Positions 14,875-25,700 of a stretch of 64,000 bases of DNA are shown one piece after another. The notes beneath the pieces are model-generated. The model saw nothing but the letters and a program-made list of their open reading frames with translations, ran no database searches and was not told where the DNA came from. Location: assembly GCA_022844565.1 (NCBI GenBank), contig JALHLK010000014.1, positions 1-64,000 of the forward strand. The letters run 5' to 3'. The translations under genes were made by a program, and so were the position numbers. The stretch comes from Saprospiraceae bacterium (GTDB taxonomy: Bacteria; Bacteroidota; Bacteroidia; Chitinophagales; Saprospiraceae). Position 1 is the stretch's first letter; each line of letters begins with the position of its first letter.

Positions 14875-17193
14875 TCACTCCAAAACAAAACCTATCTTCT
14901 GCACATCTCTAGAATTAGTTCCTACCATCACATGAAACTCTCCAGGTTCTGCTCCATATTTAAGATTTTCATTGTAAAATTTCAAAAGATTTTCATCAAT
15001 TGTGAATACGACTTCTTTACTTTCACCTGGTTTAAGATAGATCTTTTGAAAACCTTTTAGTTCCTTCATTGGGCGACTGATTGACCCAACAACGTCTCTG
15101 ATATACATTTGCACGACCTCATGACCAGCTATTTTGCCTGTATTTTTTACAGAAACAGTTACTAACAATTTCTTGCCTTTGAGTAACTTTGGTGCGCTGA
15201 TGACGGGTGCCCCATATTCAAATGTGGTGTAAGATAGTCCAAATCCAAAAGGCAGAAGGGGTGCATTGGGGGCGTCAAGATAGTTAGAGCGAAATTTACT
15301 CCGACTTCCATCATCCGGTCTACCCGTGTTTAACATACTATGATAAACGGGGATTTGTCCCACATTGACAGGAAAAGAGGTGGTTAGTTTACCACTTGGA
15401 TTTACATTTCCAAAGAGTACATCACCTATAGCGTTTCCCCCCTCTGTACCACCAAACCATACATTTAGGATAGCATCTAGATTTTGCATCTCTTCGGTGA
15501 TCGTCATCGGTCTACCAGCAAAAAGAACCATCACAATAGGTTTACCAGTAGCTTTGAGCGCATGCAATAATCTTTTTTGAGGTGACAAAAGATTTATATC
15601 GGTCATGCTTGATGCCTCACCCGACATGTCTGCAGCTTCGCCAAGTACCGCTACAATTACATCAGATTTGTGGGCAACTTCTAAGGCTTCTCTTATCATC
15701 TCGTCGGGAGATCGTTCGTCTATTACGATTTCTTCGCCAAAAGCATTGACTCGTTTAGCAAAGTCTTTGTCATCAGAGATATTAGCACCTTTGGCATAAA
15801 GTAAGTTTTGGGGACTGGTGATTTGTGCTTTTATACCTTCGATTACCGTAACAGCTTTTGTATAGTCACCTGATACACTCCAAGTACCAAGCATGTTTCT
15901 TCTACTATCTGCCAGTGGACCTACAAGAGCAATTTTAGCATCTTTGCGTAATGGAAGTAAATTGTTTTCGTTTTTTAATAATACAAAAGATGCACTTGCA
16001 ACTTGCCTAGCAAATGCTCTATTTTCTTTAGTGAGGATGTCTTTGGCATCTCTTTTATCATCAAAATATTTGTAAGGATCGTCTAATATGCCAATTTTTT
16101 CTTTGGCTAATAATATTCTTATGCATGCTTTATCTATCTCTTTCTGTGAAACCTTTCCTTGTATAAAAGATTTTTTGAGTGTAGTTAAGAACGCTTCACC
16201 TACCATATCCATATCTACTGTAGCATTCATGGCTTGTCTAGCCACCTCCATCGTATCTCCAGTACCATGATAAGTCATTTCATTGATGGAGGTATAATCT
16301 GTTACAACTAGATGATCAAAATTCCATTTTTTTCGAAGGACATCTTTAAATAAAAACTTACTACCTGATGCAGGCACATAATCTACGACATTAAAAGATG
16401 TCATTACCGAGCCAACACCAGCTTTGACTGCTGCTTCGTATGGAGGTAAATATTCATTAAACATTCTGACTTTGCTCATATCTACTGTGCCATAATCTCT
16501 GCCTCCTTCTGAGTCTCCATAAAGTGCAAAATGTTTTACACATGCGAGCATGGTAGTAGGATCAGAAAGATCTTTGCCCTGATACCCTTTGACCATAGCT
16601 TCTGCGATTTTCGACCCCAAAAATGGATCTTCACCCGATCCTTCAGAAATTCTACCCCAACGTGGGTCTCGGGCTATATCTACCATAGGACTAAATGTCC
16701 ACATGAGCCCATCTGCGGTTGCTTCTTTGGCAGCCATTTTTGCAGTTTGCTCAATGAGGTTCATATCCCATGTACATGACAGTCCGAGGGGTATAGGAAA
16801 CATCGTCTGATGACCATGTATGACATCCATTCCAAATATCAAAGGTATGCCCAATCGACTATTTTTGACAGCGATCTCTTGGGCTTGCCTGACTTTTTGA
16901 GCACCTCTGATTCCAAATATACCACCAACTTGACCGTTTCTGACCTTAGACTCTACATCTTTACTTACTATTTCTCCAGTCACTGTACCCCCAGGTGTCA
17001 ATAGGTTCAACTGACCAATTTTTTCATCTAAAGTCATTTTAGTCATCAATGTTGCCACCTTAGATGTTGCACCTAATGATTTATAATAGTTTAGATCTGC
17101 TGATACTTTAGGCTTTTTGGTTTGTCCGATTAGGGTAAAGCTTGATAGCAGAAAACATACAAATAGCGAGTTTACATTTAATTGTCTAGTCAT
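14875..17193 (-). CDS. bglX: GH3 beta-glucosidase (BglX type)
   Basis: The 772-residue protein has a signal peptide ending LIGQ, followed by the GH3 (alpha/beta)8 domain with Asp299 as nucleophile in LVVTDYTSINEM. SEGSGEDPFLG and CVKHFALYG are substrate-site motifs. The alpha/beta sandwich follows (LLPLRKDAKIALVGPLADSRRNMLGTWS), then a fibronectin III-like tail (LLPFGFGLSYTTFEY to the end). Length and domain order match periplasmic BglX. In a PUL it would release glucose from oligosaccharides in the periplasm; next to GH144-type genes a preference for beta-1,2-linked sophoro-oligosaccharides is plausible. Its ATG directly abuts the stop codon of the upstream GH144-like gene. Confidence 0.93.
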   Translation of the reverse strand: MTRQLNVNSLFVCFLLSSFTLIGQTKKPKVSADLNYYKSLGATSKVATLMTKMTLDEKIGQLNLLTPGGTVTGEIVSKDVESKVRNGQVGGIFGIRGAQKVRQAQEIAVKNSRLGIPLIFGMDVIHGHQTMFPIPLGLSCTWDMNLIEQTAKMAAKEATADGLMWTFSPMVDIARDPRWGRISEGSGEDPFLGSKIAEAMVKGYQGKDLSDPTTMLACVKHFALYGDSEGGRDYGTVDMSKVRMFNEYLPPYEAAVKAGVGSVMTSFNVVDYVPASGSKFLFKDVLRKKWNFDHLVVTDYTSINEMTYHGTGDTMEVARQAMNATVDMDMVGEAFLTTLKKSFIQGKVSQKEIDKACIRILLAKEKIGILDDPYKYFDDKRDAKDILTKENRAFARQVASASFVLLKNENNLLPLRKDAKIALVGPLADSRRNMLGTWSVSGDYTKAVTVIEGIKAQITSPQNLLYAKGANISDDKDFAKRVNAFGEEIVIDERSPDEMIREALEVAHKSDVIVAVLGEAADMSGEASSMTDINLLSPQKRLLHALKATGKPIVMVLFAGRPMTITEEMQNLDAILNVWFGGTEGGNAIGDVLFGNVNPSGKLTTSFPVNVGQIPVYHSMLNTGRPDDGSRSKFRSNYLDAPNAPLLPFGFGLSYTTFEYGAPVISAPKLLKGKKLLVTVSVKNTGKIAGHEVVQMYIRDVVGSISRPMKELKGFQKIYLKPGESKEVVFTIDENLLKFYNENLKYGAEPGEFHVMVGTNSRDVQKIGFVLE

Positions 17194-18552
17194 TTACATT
17201 TTATTTAGCCATCCACCTTCAAATCCTGCCCGTTTTAGGCCTTCAATGATGTATGGATTTTTTTTCATTATGTTCCAAATCAACTGAGTTTCATGATTTT
17301 CGATTTGCAGAAGAATTGGGCCCTGGTCTATACCCAAATAGTCAATATCAAACCATCCAGAAGGGTTTTTTTCGTCTTTGAATGTCAAGTTAAAGGCGTC
17401 TTTAAAACCATACTCACCTACTAAATTTGGATAGTGAGTTTCCCACATATACTTGAGGCAAGCTTCTGACTCTATTGGTGTAAATGGAAATGATCCACCA
17501 GCCGCAGTTGGAGCAATGGTACCGTCATCTACGATCTGAATGCTCGCTGCGCCTCTTGCTCTATAGTCATAAAATTGTCTTTCTTGACCATTTATTTTGA
17601 TGGTTTTGTATGCGGCACCATCACATGCTGTGAGACCCCACTGATTTTCGTGATAGCCCTCCCATTTCATAGGATTGGCTATACAATATGCCCGATTTGA
17701 AAGGGTAGCTTTTTTAGAGTTTTCAAAATAATCGTCCTGATTTGCACGCATAAAGCTATCCTTTATCCCCTTAAAATCAATCCAGACGTGGCTATATTGG
17801 TGACCAAACAATGGATCAAATTGCACGTTTTTAAACCCGTAAAAGGTATCAACAGGATAAGTAGCGCACCAAGTACTCCATGAAGATGGTGGTATAGCGT
17901 GCGTCGGTGAGCCCATAGCCATGATTAACAGCACCATTGCTTCGTTATATCCTCTCCAATCACTTTCAATAAATCCTTTCTCAGGATGCCAGCCCATGCT
18001 CATTGAGCCATTGGACTTCATCATCCAAGCCCAGTCTACTCGCCTGTACAATTGGTCACAAAGTGCGACGATCTCCTTTTCGATAGGGTCATCTTTGTCA
18101 AAATAAGACATACAACATAGGATTCCTGCCATCAATAGACCAGTATCAATTGAGCTTAATTCCACTTTTTTAAACCTGTGGGCTTGGTCTAAAGTAAGGA
18201 AATGGTAGAAGAAACCTTTATATCCACTTACACCTGCCGTATCAGGACCTTGTGGTAGTGCCCAAAGCACTTTTAGTACTTCTAATACTCTTTTTGTGCC
18301 TTGCTCGCGTTTGATGTATCCGTTTTCTATACCTACTATATAACTGCTGAGTCCAAATCCTGTGGCTGCTATACTCGAAAAAGTCTTAGACGGATATCTA
18401 TCTAGCGTTTGAAAATTAGTATCGACTGCATTCCAAAAATAACCGAAGGTTCTTTCTTTTAATGCAGCGCGTGAGTAAAGATTTTCCTGTGTTTTTTGTG
18501 ATCCACAGCCGAAATAAATTATTATAAAAAATAAAAAATATACATTTCTCAC
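17194..18552 (-). CDS. GH144-like (glycoamylase Pfam family) lipoprotein
   Basis: The 452-residue protein has a lipoprotein signal (YFGC, Cys16). It then has the (alpha/alpha)6-barrel family formerly called glycoamylase: RTFGYFWNAVDTNFQTLDRYPS, SIAATGFGLSSYIVGIENGYI, WGLTACDGAAYK, DGTIAPTAAGGSFPFTPIES and WFDIDYLGIDQGPILLQIEN. Characterised relatives in GH144 are endo-beta-1,2-glucanases or act on sophoro-oligosaccharides. It is a second, shorter paralog beside 18568-20208, with no N-terminal Ig-like domain. The two may divide endo- and exo-cleavage (inference). Confidence 0.88.
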   Translation of the reverse strand: MRNVYFLFFIIIYFGCGSQKTQENLYSRAALKERTFGYFWNAVDTNFQTLDRYPSKTFSSIAATGFGLSSYIVGIENGYIKREQGTKRVLEVLKVLWALPQGPDTAGVSGYKGFFYHFLTLDQAHRFKKVELSSIDTGLLMAGILCCMSYFDKDDPIEKEIVALCDQLYRRVDWAWMMKSNGSMSMGWHPEKGFIESDWRGYNEAMVLLIMAMGSPTHAIPPSSWSTWCATYPVDTFYGFKNVQFDPLFGHQYSHVWIDFKGIKDSFMRANQDDYFENSKKATLSNRAYCIANPMKWEGYHENQWGLTACDGAAYKTIKINGQERQFYDYRARGAASIQIVDDGTIAPTAAGGSFPFTPIESEACLKYMWETHYPNLVGEYGFKDAFNLTFKDEKNPSGWFDIDYLGIDQGPILLQIENHETQLIWNIMKKNPYIIEGLKRAGFEGGWLNKM

Positions 18553-18567
18553 GTTGAGTTCTTTTTT

Positions 18568-20208
18568 TTAATATGTAAAACCTAATTTTTCTAATCCAAC
18601 TTTTAAGTCTTTGTTTTTCATAAGTAAATTCCACAACAGCTCAGAACGATGATTTTCTATCATAATAATAATAGGTCCCTGATCTATTGCTAAAAATGAA
18701 TCTGCATACCAAATATGATGTAAACTGAAGGCATCAATAAACCCATATTCTTTAAATGTTTTGTCACCTAATTTATAATAAAAATACCTTAAAGCGTCCA
18801 TTGATTCTTGTGGTGTAAATGGCATAGATGACAGTGCTGCAGTAGGTGAAATAACCCCTTTATCATTTGTTGGACTGTGGGCGGTATATCCTCCCTGAGT
18901 ATCACTAGCGGTCAGGCCCCAACAATCTTTACTATATCCAAGATATTTAAGAGGATTCGCCTTGCAGTATTCAAAATTTATCTTCGAGTGGTTGACAGCT
19001 TGTAGCCAATAATCTGCGTATTGGTCTTTTAGTTTTTTTGGATTAATACCCAAGAACGAATAGTGTTCGAAAAACAAAGGTCCTCCCAAATCAGGTCCTA
19101 GCGGTAGAGTGATACCGTAGAAAGATTTACCATTTTTCATATTGCCCTCTGAAGCCCATCCTTTGGAATACACAGCTTTTGATATAGGGTATGTTGGTGA
19201 AGCCGCTGCAAGAGCATATGTGACTAAAGCTTCGTTCCAACCTTTTAGTTGATGATTCATTTCCCAAGCATACTTTGGCGACCAATGCCAATAAAGTACA
19301 TTTTCTGTTTCTTTAGTATACCAGTTCCATTCTACCGTTTCCCATATGGTTTTAATGTTTTTTCTTAAGTCTACTTCTGAGGCGTCACCGCTTGAAAAAT
19401 ATTCAGATGCGCTCAGTAGTCCTGCAATTAAAAATGATGTTTCTACAATGTCTCCTCCATCATCTTTGGTACTGAACGGTATTGTTTTGCCTGTAGTGCC
19501 ACTTAGCCAATGAGGAAAAACTCCATGAAATCTATCTGCCTTGGTAAGTAGAAAATTTGTGATTAATGCGATTCTGTCTAGGCCTTGTTTCTTTGTTATA
19601 AATCCACGTTCGATACCGACAATGATTGACATGATACCAAATCCTGTACCTCCTGTCGTAACTAGATCACCTGAATTATTGCGCTCTCGAGACATTCCCG
19701 ATATGGGGTGACCAAAGTCCCAAAAGTATTTTAGCGTTTGTTGTTGAACTTTATCCAGCAATGCTTCGTCAGCTATCAATGGAAATTTATTTGTAGTGTC
19801 TATCTGAGTGGTAAAATCCGCTTTTATTTCTGAAAATAAACTGTTTTTTTTCTGTGATTTAAGTTTTTGGGATACTGTCAAGTTATATTTCGTTAGGGCA
19901 TTTAGCTTATTTAAAAATGAAAGATTGATGATTGAATCACCATTTGAAAGAGCCCATTCAAATTGGATGTTTTCATTTCTATTATTCACTACTAATATTG
20001 ACTCTAAAACGGAAGATTTATCAATGGGTTCGGAGAAAGATATTGCAATCTTTGGACTTAAACTAGTGCCTTTTACAGACAGCTCTCGTCTACCCTCGAT
20101 GGTAATCTCATTAAAGTTTAAATATTTTATTTCACTAGCATCATTATCCAGTTTTGAACAGGAAATACCTACTAGAAAAAATAACAAAGCAAAATAATAA
20201 TTTTTCAT
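18568..20208 (-). CDS. GH144-like lipoprotein with N-terminal Ig-like domain
   Basis: The 546-residue protein has lipobox GISC (Cys17). An Ig-like domain spans about 35-140 (ISFSEPIDKSSVLESILVVNN), and the glycoamylase/GH144 barrel about 150-546: QQTLKYFWDFGHPISGMSRERN, TTGGTGFGIMSIIVGIERGFI, WGLTASDTQGGYTAHSP, GVISPTAALSSMPFTPQES and SFLAIDQGPIIIMIENHRSELLW. The lipid anchor and Ig-like spacer suit a surface endo-beta-1,2-glucanase feeding SusC/SusD. It follows a hairpin at 20221-20244. Confidence 0.9.
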   Translation of the reverse strand: MKNYYFALLFFLVGISCSKLDNDASEIKYLNFNEITIEGRRELSVKGTSLSPKIAISFSEPIDKSSVLESILVVNNRNENIQFEWALSNGDSIINLSFLNKLNALTKYNLTVSQKLKSQKKNSLFSEIKADFTTQIDTTNKFPLIADEALLDKVQQQTLKYFWDFGHPISGMSRERNNSGDLVTTGGTGFGIMSIIVGIERGFITKKQGLDRIALITNFLLTKADRFHGVFPHWLSGTTGKTIPFSTKDDGGDIVETSFLIAGLLSASEYFSSGDASEVDLRKNIKTIWETVEWNWYTKETENVLYWHWSPKYAWEMNHQLKGWNEALVTYALAAASPTYPISKAVYSKGWASEGNMKNGKSFYGITLPLGPDLGGPLFFEHYSFLGINPKKLKDQYADYWLQAVNHSKINFEYCKANPLKYLGYSKDCWGLTASDTQGGYTAHSPTNDKGVISPTAALSSMPFTPQESMDALRYFYYKLGDKTFKEYGFIDAFSLHHIWYADSFLAIDQGPIIIMIENHRSELLWNLLMKNKDLKVGLEKLGFTY

Positions 20209-20220
20209 ACATTTAATAAA

Positions 20221-20244
20221 GGGAGAATATTTTCATATCCTCCC
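20221..20244 (-). terminator. Hairpin between the LamG and GH144 genes
   Basis: GGGAGAATAT (20221-20230) pairs with ATATCCTCCC (20235-20244) with one mismatch and a TTTC loop. On the minus strand it is followed by TTTATT. It may partly terminate or stabilise the upstream susCD-lamG message, lowering enzyme gene expression. Confidence 0.5.
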
Positions 20245-20259
20245 ATTTCATTTAATAAA

Positions 20260-21108
20260 TTATCTTCCAGCAGATTCTAATTTGAATAAAGATCCAATTT
20301 CAGCATCAGTCAATGCTTTATTGTATACTCTTAATTCATCAATTAAACCAGTCATTGCTTTCTGCCAACTCTCAGCAGTACCTGCAACATTTGTCCCCCA
20401 TGCTCCAATTATAGGCTTAGTAGGGGTAAAGAAATTTAAAGGACCCGTCGTTCCTCTTTGCTCCCATTCAGAATTGCTGACTTTTACACCATTGTGATAA
20501 ACTTTAAAGTTGGAAGAAGTGCCATCCCAAGTCATAACAATGTGATTCCACTTATTGACACCACTAGGTACTTGAACTCCTCCTTTTGAAGGCTCACTTC
20601 TTGAATCTTGAAAAGAAGGATTGTTGTCTTTTTTAGTAACAACTAGACCTTTTAAAACAAGCGTGTCTCTTCCAGCTTGCTTCCAACCTGTCTCTGACAT
20701 TAAGTTAATATTTCCAGCCCATTCATTTGGTCGAGTCATTGTAAAAAAAACTGTAGGGTGAGAACCATTGTTGTCAAAATTTGCCCACGCTGACACAGTC
20801 ACACTTGGCAAGCTATTCAATGCTGCAATCTCATTGTAAGCTAGATATCCAGCTGTAAGTTTTACAGCTTGACCTTTTGCTCCTGGTACAAATGTTGCAT
20901 TAACAGAAGATGCTGGAGCTGCACCTGATTTCTTTTCTTTACCATCTCCATTCAACGGCCAATGGGCTACAAGATTAGTAGAAGCCACATCATCGGAGCT
21001 GTTAAAACCGTCAATCGGTGGGAGAACTTCCTCTTTCTTACAAGCTGTAAAAATCATGCTAGTAACGAGCGTAAAAAGAATAAAAATTTTAATTAAATTT
21101 GATTTCAT
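20260..21108 (-). CDS. LamG/concanavalin-like lipoprotein (putative surface glycan-binding protein)
   Basis: The 282-residue protein has lipobox FTAC (Cys22). A LamG-type jelly roll begins at LVAHWPLNGDGKEKKSG, continues SVTVSAWANFDNNGSHPTVF and WNHIVMTWDGTSSNFKVYHNGVKV, and closes with GLIDELRVYNKALTDAEIGSLF. It lies directly after susD, where PULs encode a surface glycan-binding protein. No hydrolase active site is evident, so binding is more likely than cleavage. Confidence 0.85.
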   Translation of the reverse strand: MKSNLIKIFILFTLVTSMIFTACKKEEVLPPIDGFNSSDDVASTNLVAHWPLNGDGKEKKSGAAPASSVNATFVPGAKGQAVKLTAGYLAYNEIAALNSLPSVTVSAWANFDNNGSHPTVFFTMTRPNEWAGNINLMSETGWKQAGRDTLVLKGLVVTKKDNNPSFQDSRSEPSKGGVQVPSGVNKWNHIVMTWDGTSSNFKVYHNGVKVSNSEWEQRGTTGPLNFFTPTKPIIGAWGTNVAGTAESWQKAMTGLIDELRVYNKALTDAEIGSLFKLESAGR

Positions 21109-21167
21109 TTTTGATAATTTTAAAATGTTTATAAATAAATAATATTGAACTTTTTTTTAATCCTTGA

Positions 21168-22700
21168 TTAATATCCTGGGTTTTGGGTAAGTTTTCCTCC
21201 ACTCAGCTCTATTTGTAATGCTGGAATGGGTAATACCTCATTTTTACCTTTTATAAAATTTTTGCCAGCTGCTTTCATGACCACATCTGCCCTGCCCTGT
21301 CTCACTATATCAAAAAATCGATCATGCTCCATTGCCAGTTCAAATCTTCTTTCTTGCCAAATAGCGTCTCTTAATGCTTGTCCTGCGCTTGGGTTGATAT
21401 CCGTTAGTCCAGCTCTTCTTCGTATTCTATTCAAATTATTGAGCGCAAGGGTGGTGTTTGCCAACTCATTGGCTGCTTCAGCTTGCATAAGTAGCACATC
21501 GGCATATCGCAATAGATGAATATTTTTTTGCTTGTTATCACGATTGCCTAGATAAGGTTCTATCGTTCTTAATTCACTATGATAAGCTTTGTAATTATAG
21601 AATAAGTTTTCGATAGAGTCTTTACTTGGTATTCTATATCCATCATAAAGTATGGTACCTTTAAAAGTTCCAGAGTTATCAATTTCAATAATTGTAGAAG
21701 ATCTCCTTAGGTCACCGCTAGCATAACTATTCACAAATTGAGCAGAAGGGGTACAAAAACCAAATCCTAGGTCTGTCCAGCCGCCTTTTCCACCTACTCT
21801 AGGTCCTTGCCATACGCAATAGCCATTGACTCCAAAATCCGTATTGTTGTACGTACCTGTTTGCACTTCAAAAACAGATTCTGAACTATTATTTCCTTCG
21901 TACCGCCAGATCAAAGCATAATTATTTAATAGAGCATATTGACCACTGTTGACCACTTCAGATGTTAAATCCAATACTTTCTTCCAATCTTTGCGATACA
22001 TATATACTTTTGCCAGCAAGGACTGTGACATCCCTTTATTCACTCTGCCTATTTGTGTAGCAGATCGTAATGGTGTATTATCAGCAGCAAATTGTAGGTC
22101 TGTTAAAATGATATTATAAATCTCATCTATGGAAGCCCGAGTCACAAACTTTTCATCATTATTTGCGTCAGCTGCACTTTCAGGCACCCTCAATACGGCT
22201 GGTACCCCACCAAAATATCTTACAAGATTAAAATAAAAATAACCTCTTATAAACCTTACTTCCCCTAGGAACTTATTCTTTGTTTGCTGGGCTATATTTG
22301 CATTTTCTAAGGCTTTTACTGCCTGATTACATCTTGCAATGGCATTATAATGTCCATTCCAGATTGATCCTACAAAGATATTGGTAGGTCCATGGGTAAA
22401 ATTATCTAAATCACCAATAATACCAATTTGATCATTGGGAGTACTCCCTTTGTCAGCATCATCTGATAAGATATTTGTCGTAGCTATAAAGGCGATACCG
22501 TGTGCATCACCACTACCAAAAGCATCTCCTGATATAAGACTATTGTATACGCCTGTGACCAGTTTTTCTGCTAAAGCTGGATCAGATGCTGGTGTTGCTG
22601 CTCCTTGTACGGGTACATCGAGAAAACTTTCATTACAGGAATTCAATGCAACTACTCCGATACTAACAATCCAAATTTTTAAATATGTTTTTATTTTCAT
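21168..22700 (-). CDS. SusD/RagB family outer-membrane lipoprotein
   Basis: From the internal ATG (MKIKTYLKIW) the protein has about 510 residues; an ATG nine bases upstream gives MEKMKIK. The lipobox is LNSC. Tetratricopeptide-type helices and the C-terminal SusD region (LRYADVLLMQAEAANEL, LNRIRRRAGLTD, IWQERRFELAMEHDRFFDIVRQGRA, LPIPALQIEL) are intact. SusD caps the SusC channel and binds the target glycan. It starts within about 10 bases of the susC stop. Confidence 0.96.
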   Translation of the reverse strand: MKIKTYLKIWIVSIGVVALNSCNESFLDVPVQGAATPASDPALAEKLVTGVYNSLISGDAFGSGDAHGIAFIATTNILSDDADKGSTPNDQIGIIGDLDNFTHGPTNIFVGSIWNGHYNAIARCNQAVKALENANIAQQTKNKFLGEVRFIRGYFYFNLVRYFGGVPAVLRVPESAADANNDEKFVTRASIDEIYNIILTDLQFAADNTPLRSATQIGRVNKGMSQSLLAKVYMYRKDWKKVLDLTSEVVNSGQYALLNNYALIWRYEGNNSSESVFEVQTGTYNNTDFGVNGYCVWQGPRVGGKGGWTDLGFGFCTPSAQFVNSYASGDLRRSSTIIEIDNSGTFKGTILYDGYRIPSKDSIENLFYNYKAYHSELRTIEPYLGNRDNKQKNIHLLRYADVLLMQAEAANELANTTLALNNLNRIRRRAGLTDINPSAGQALRDAIWQERRFELAMEHDRFFDIVRQGRADVVMKAAGKNFIKGKNEVLPIPALQIELSGGKLTQNPGY

Positions 22701-22711
22701 TTTTTCCAATT

Positions 22712-25700
22712 TTAAAAATTAAAGTTTACTCCACAAGCCAGTGTTCTCGTAGTCGGATAAGCGTTAAACTCTATTCCCGCTCTTGTAGGTGATGAATCCA
22801 ACAATTCAGGACTAAAACCAGAAAACCTTTGAAGGGTAAAAGTATTTTGGCTTGTCACAAATATCCTTGCATTACTTATTTTAAGTTTTCTAACAAAATC
22901 TGGTGAGATATTATAGTTCAATGTCACATTGTTAATCCGCAAGAAGTCGCCTGACTCTACATAATAGGTAGATGCTGGCAAAAAACCAGAATTAGCAATG
23001 GGTTCGTCTTGAATCCCAGCATTTGGGGTCCACCTATTGTAAGCCAATTTTTTCTCAACATTGTCCAGACCACTTAATCTCAATGCTTTTTTACCATTAT
23101 AGATTACATTTCCTACATTCCCATAAAAATCCACTGATAGGTCAAAAGACGCATAAGTTAACTCCGTATTTAGCCCAAAATACATTTTTGGCTGATAAGA
23201 CCCAACAAAAACACGATCCTTGTCATCGATTCTTCCATCATCATTGCTGTCTTGATATTTAAAATCTCCCGGAGAAGCGGAAGGCTGAATGATTGTACCC
23301 TTTGATGACTTGTAAGCTGCTATTTCTTCACCATTTTGGAAAACTCCCAACGTTTGATAAACATAAAATGCACCTACCGGCTGACCATTGTCTGTTCTTG
23401 TTGTGTAGATTTGTCCGGCACCGACCCCTCCATCAAGGATAGGTTCACCGCCATTCAGACCGATTACTTCGTTATTATTTAGTGTGATATTGGCACCTAT
23501 CTTATAAGAAAATTTTGGACTCACATTTTCTCGCCAATTCAAGGATGCTTCAAAGCCAGTATTTCTTATGGAAGCTGCATTGGTTAAGATTACTCCATCT
23601 TCATCGCCTGCAGTGGCTGGTAGTTTGATATTGATCAAGAGATCGTTGGTCGTCTTGGTATAAAAGCCTAATTCTCCATAAAGCTTTCCTTTTAAGAATG
23701 AAAAGTCAAGGCCTAAGTCTATTTCTTCTGTGGTTTCCCACGTCAGGTTTGGATCCTTCACCTGGGTTATCGCGCTACCATTGACAGCTACACCTCCTCC
23801 AAAAGGATAAGCTAGATTAGGGGTAACTGTGACTGTAAAAGCATCTGATGGTACTCTGTCGTTACCTACTCTACCCCATGAAGCCCTTAGTTTCAGTGTT
23901 TCGATGATGGTGTTGTCTTTGAGAAAATTTTCATTAGAAAGTACCCAACCAGCACCAAATGAAGGGAAAAATCCCCATCTATTGTCTTTAGATATTCTAC
24001 TACTACCGTCTCTACGTAGGGTACCTGTGAATAAATACTTGTCATCATAGTTGTAGTTGACTCTTCCTAGATACGAATTGCGTGTCCATGCTTCACCACC
24101 ACCATTATTGCGTGATGTATTCGGATCACCTGTATTAATGTACCATAGATTTTTGTCAGCGGGCACATCATCTCTGCTGCTACTAAAGAAGGTTGAATTT
24201 AAAGCTTCCGCTGTTGTACCCACCAAAAAATTGAAGGTATGTTTATCCAATTGATGTTGATAAGACAATGTATTATCCCAAACCCATCGGAAACTATTAC
24301 TATTTGTCAATGTTAAAGAGCTGCGTTCAGCCCTTTGGTTTCCACCCGAGTTTAAAAAAGTAATTTCGTCATTCAAAAATTTAAAGTTGTAACCTCTTCC
24401 ATTGAAATTGCCATTATCTGCTCCTAACATTGATCGAAACTTGAGCTTTTTTATGGGTTCAACTTCAGCAAATGCAGATGCTTGGATTCTGTTATTGGTA
24501 TTTCTAATATCATTATTATTTAAATCAAGGATAGGGTTTCCTACATTGTGAAATTGCGATGTATTGCCATATCTTCCTTCCACCACACTGGGTATGTTAG
24601 GAGTAGCCCTATAGGCATTATTGTATGCTGCACCTAGGTTGACGTCTCGCTCATTGGTAGTCGTCATTAATCCATTAAGGCCTACCTTTACAAAGGAAGA
24701 TAATTTATAATCAAGATTTGTCCTAATATTAAATCTCTTAAAGCTATTATTCAGTACTATCCCCTCTTCGTCTAGATAGCCCAATCCCACAAAATGTGAC
24801 ATGTTTTCACTCCCTCCAGATATGGATAAATTGTGATTTTGTGTGAAGGCATCTCTCAAGATTTCTCGATACCAATCTGTATCTGCATTATTAGCAAGCA
24901 CGGTCTGACCCGTTGCCGCTGATGCATAATTGGCATATTCTTCAGCATTGGCCATATCTACTATCCGTGCAGCAGATCTAAAGCCTATTATGTTGTTATA
25001 ATTTACTTTGGTACCACCAGATGTTCCTTTTTTTGTAGAGATAATGATTACGCCATTGGCACCTCGTGCACCATAAATTGCTGTAGAAGACGCATCCTTT
25101 AATATGTCGACCGAGACAATGTCCGAAGTATTGATATTACTAATGTCATCAGTAAGGACCCCGTCTACTACGAAAAGCGCAGTGGTTCCAGCTAGTGCAG
25201 TGCCGATACCTCTTACTCTTACATTTGGAGATGACCCCGGCTTGCCGCTTGCTAAAATTTGTACTCCAGGAACTTTTCCTTGCAAAGCTTGTGTTGCTGT
25301 GATTACTGGCTGCTTTGACAGCTCTTCACCCTTTATCGTGACTGTTGATCCTGTTACATCTACTTTCCTTTGCGTACCATAGCCTATTACTACAATTTGA
25401 TCAAGCAAAACATTATCTTGTTGAAGCATTATCTCATATTGCTGTTGATCGCTCACAAGAATCTCTTTAGATTTATAACCAGTGTAGGATACAATAAGGA
25501 CATTACCTGTGGACGCCGCTATTTCAAAATTACCATCTATATCTGTCACAGTTCCTCTTCCCGTTCCTTGCACTGATATGGTAGCTCCGATTACTTGCTC
25601 ATTATTTGCAGCGTCGAGGATCTTTCCTTTTATTAAGTTTTGACCAATGTTAGTATTAACAAATAGTGTAACAAAACAAAAAATGTGAACCACTTTAATA

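Noticed and set aside
17194-20208. One GH144-type gene split by a frameshift
   Set aside because: Both ORFs are full-length, each with its own lipobox and complete set of family motifs, so they are paralogs.
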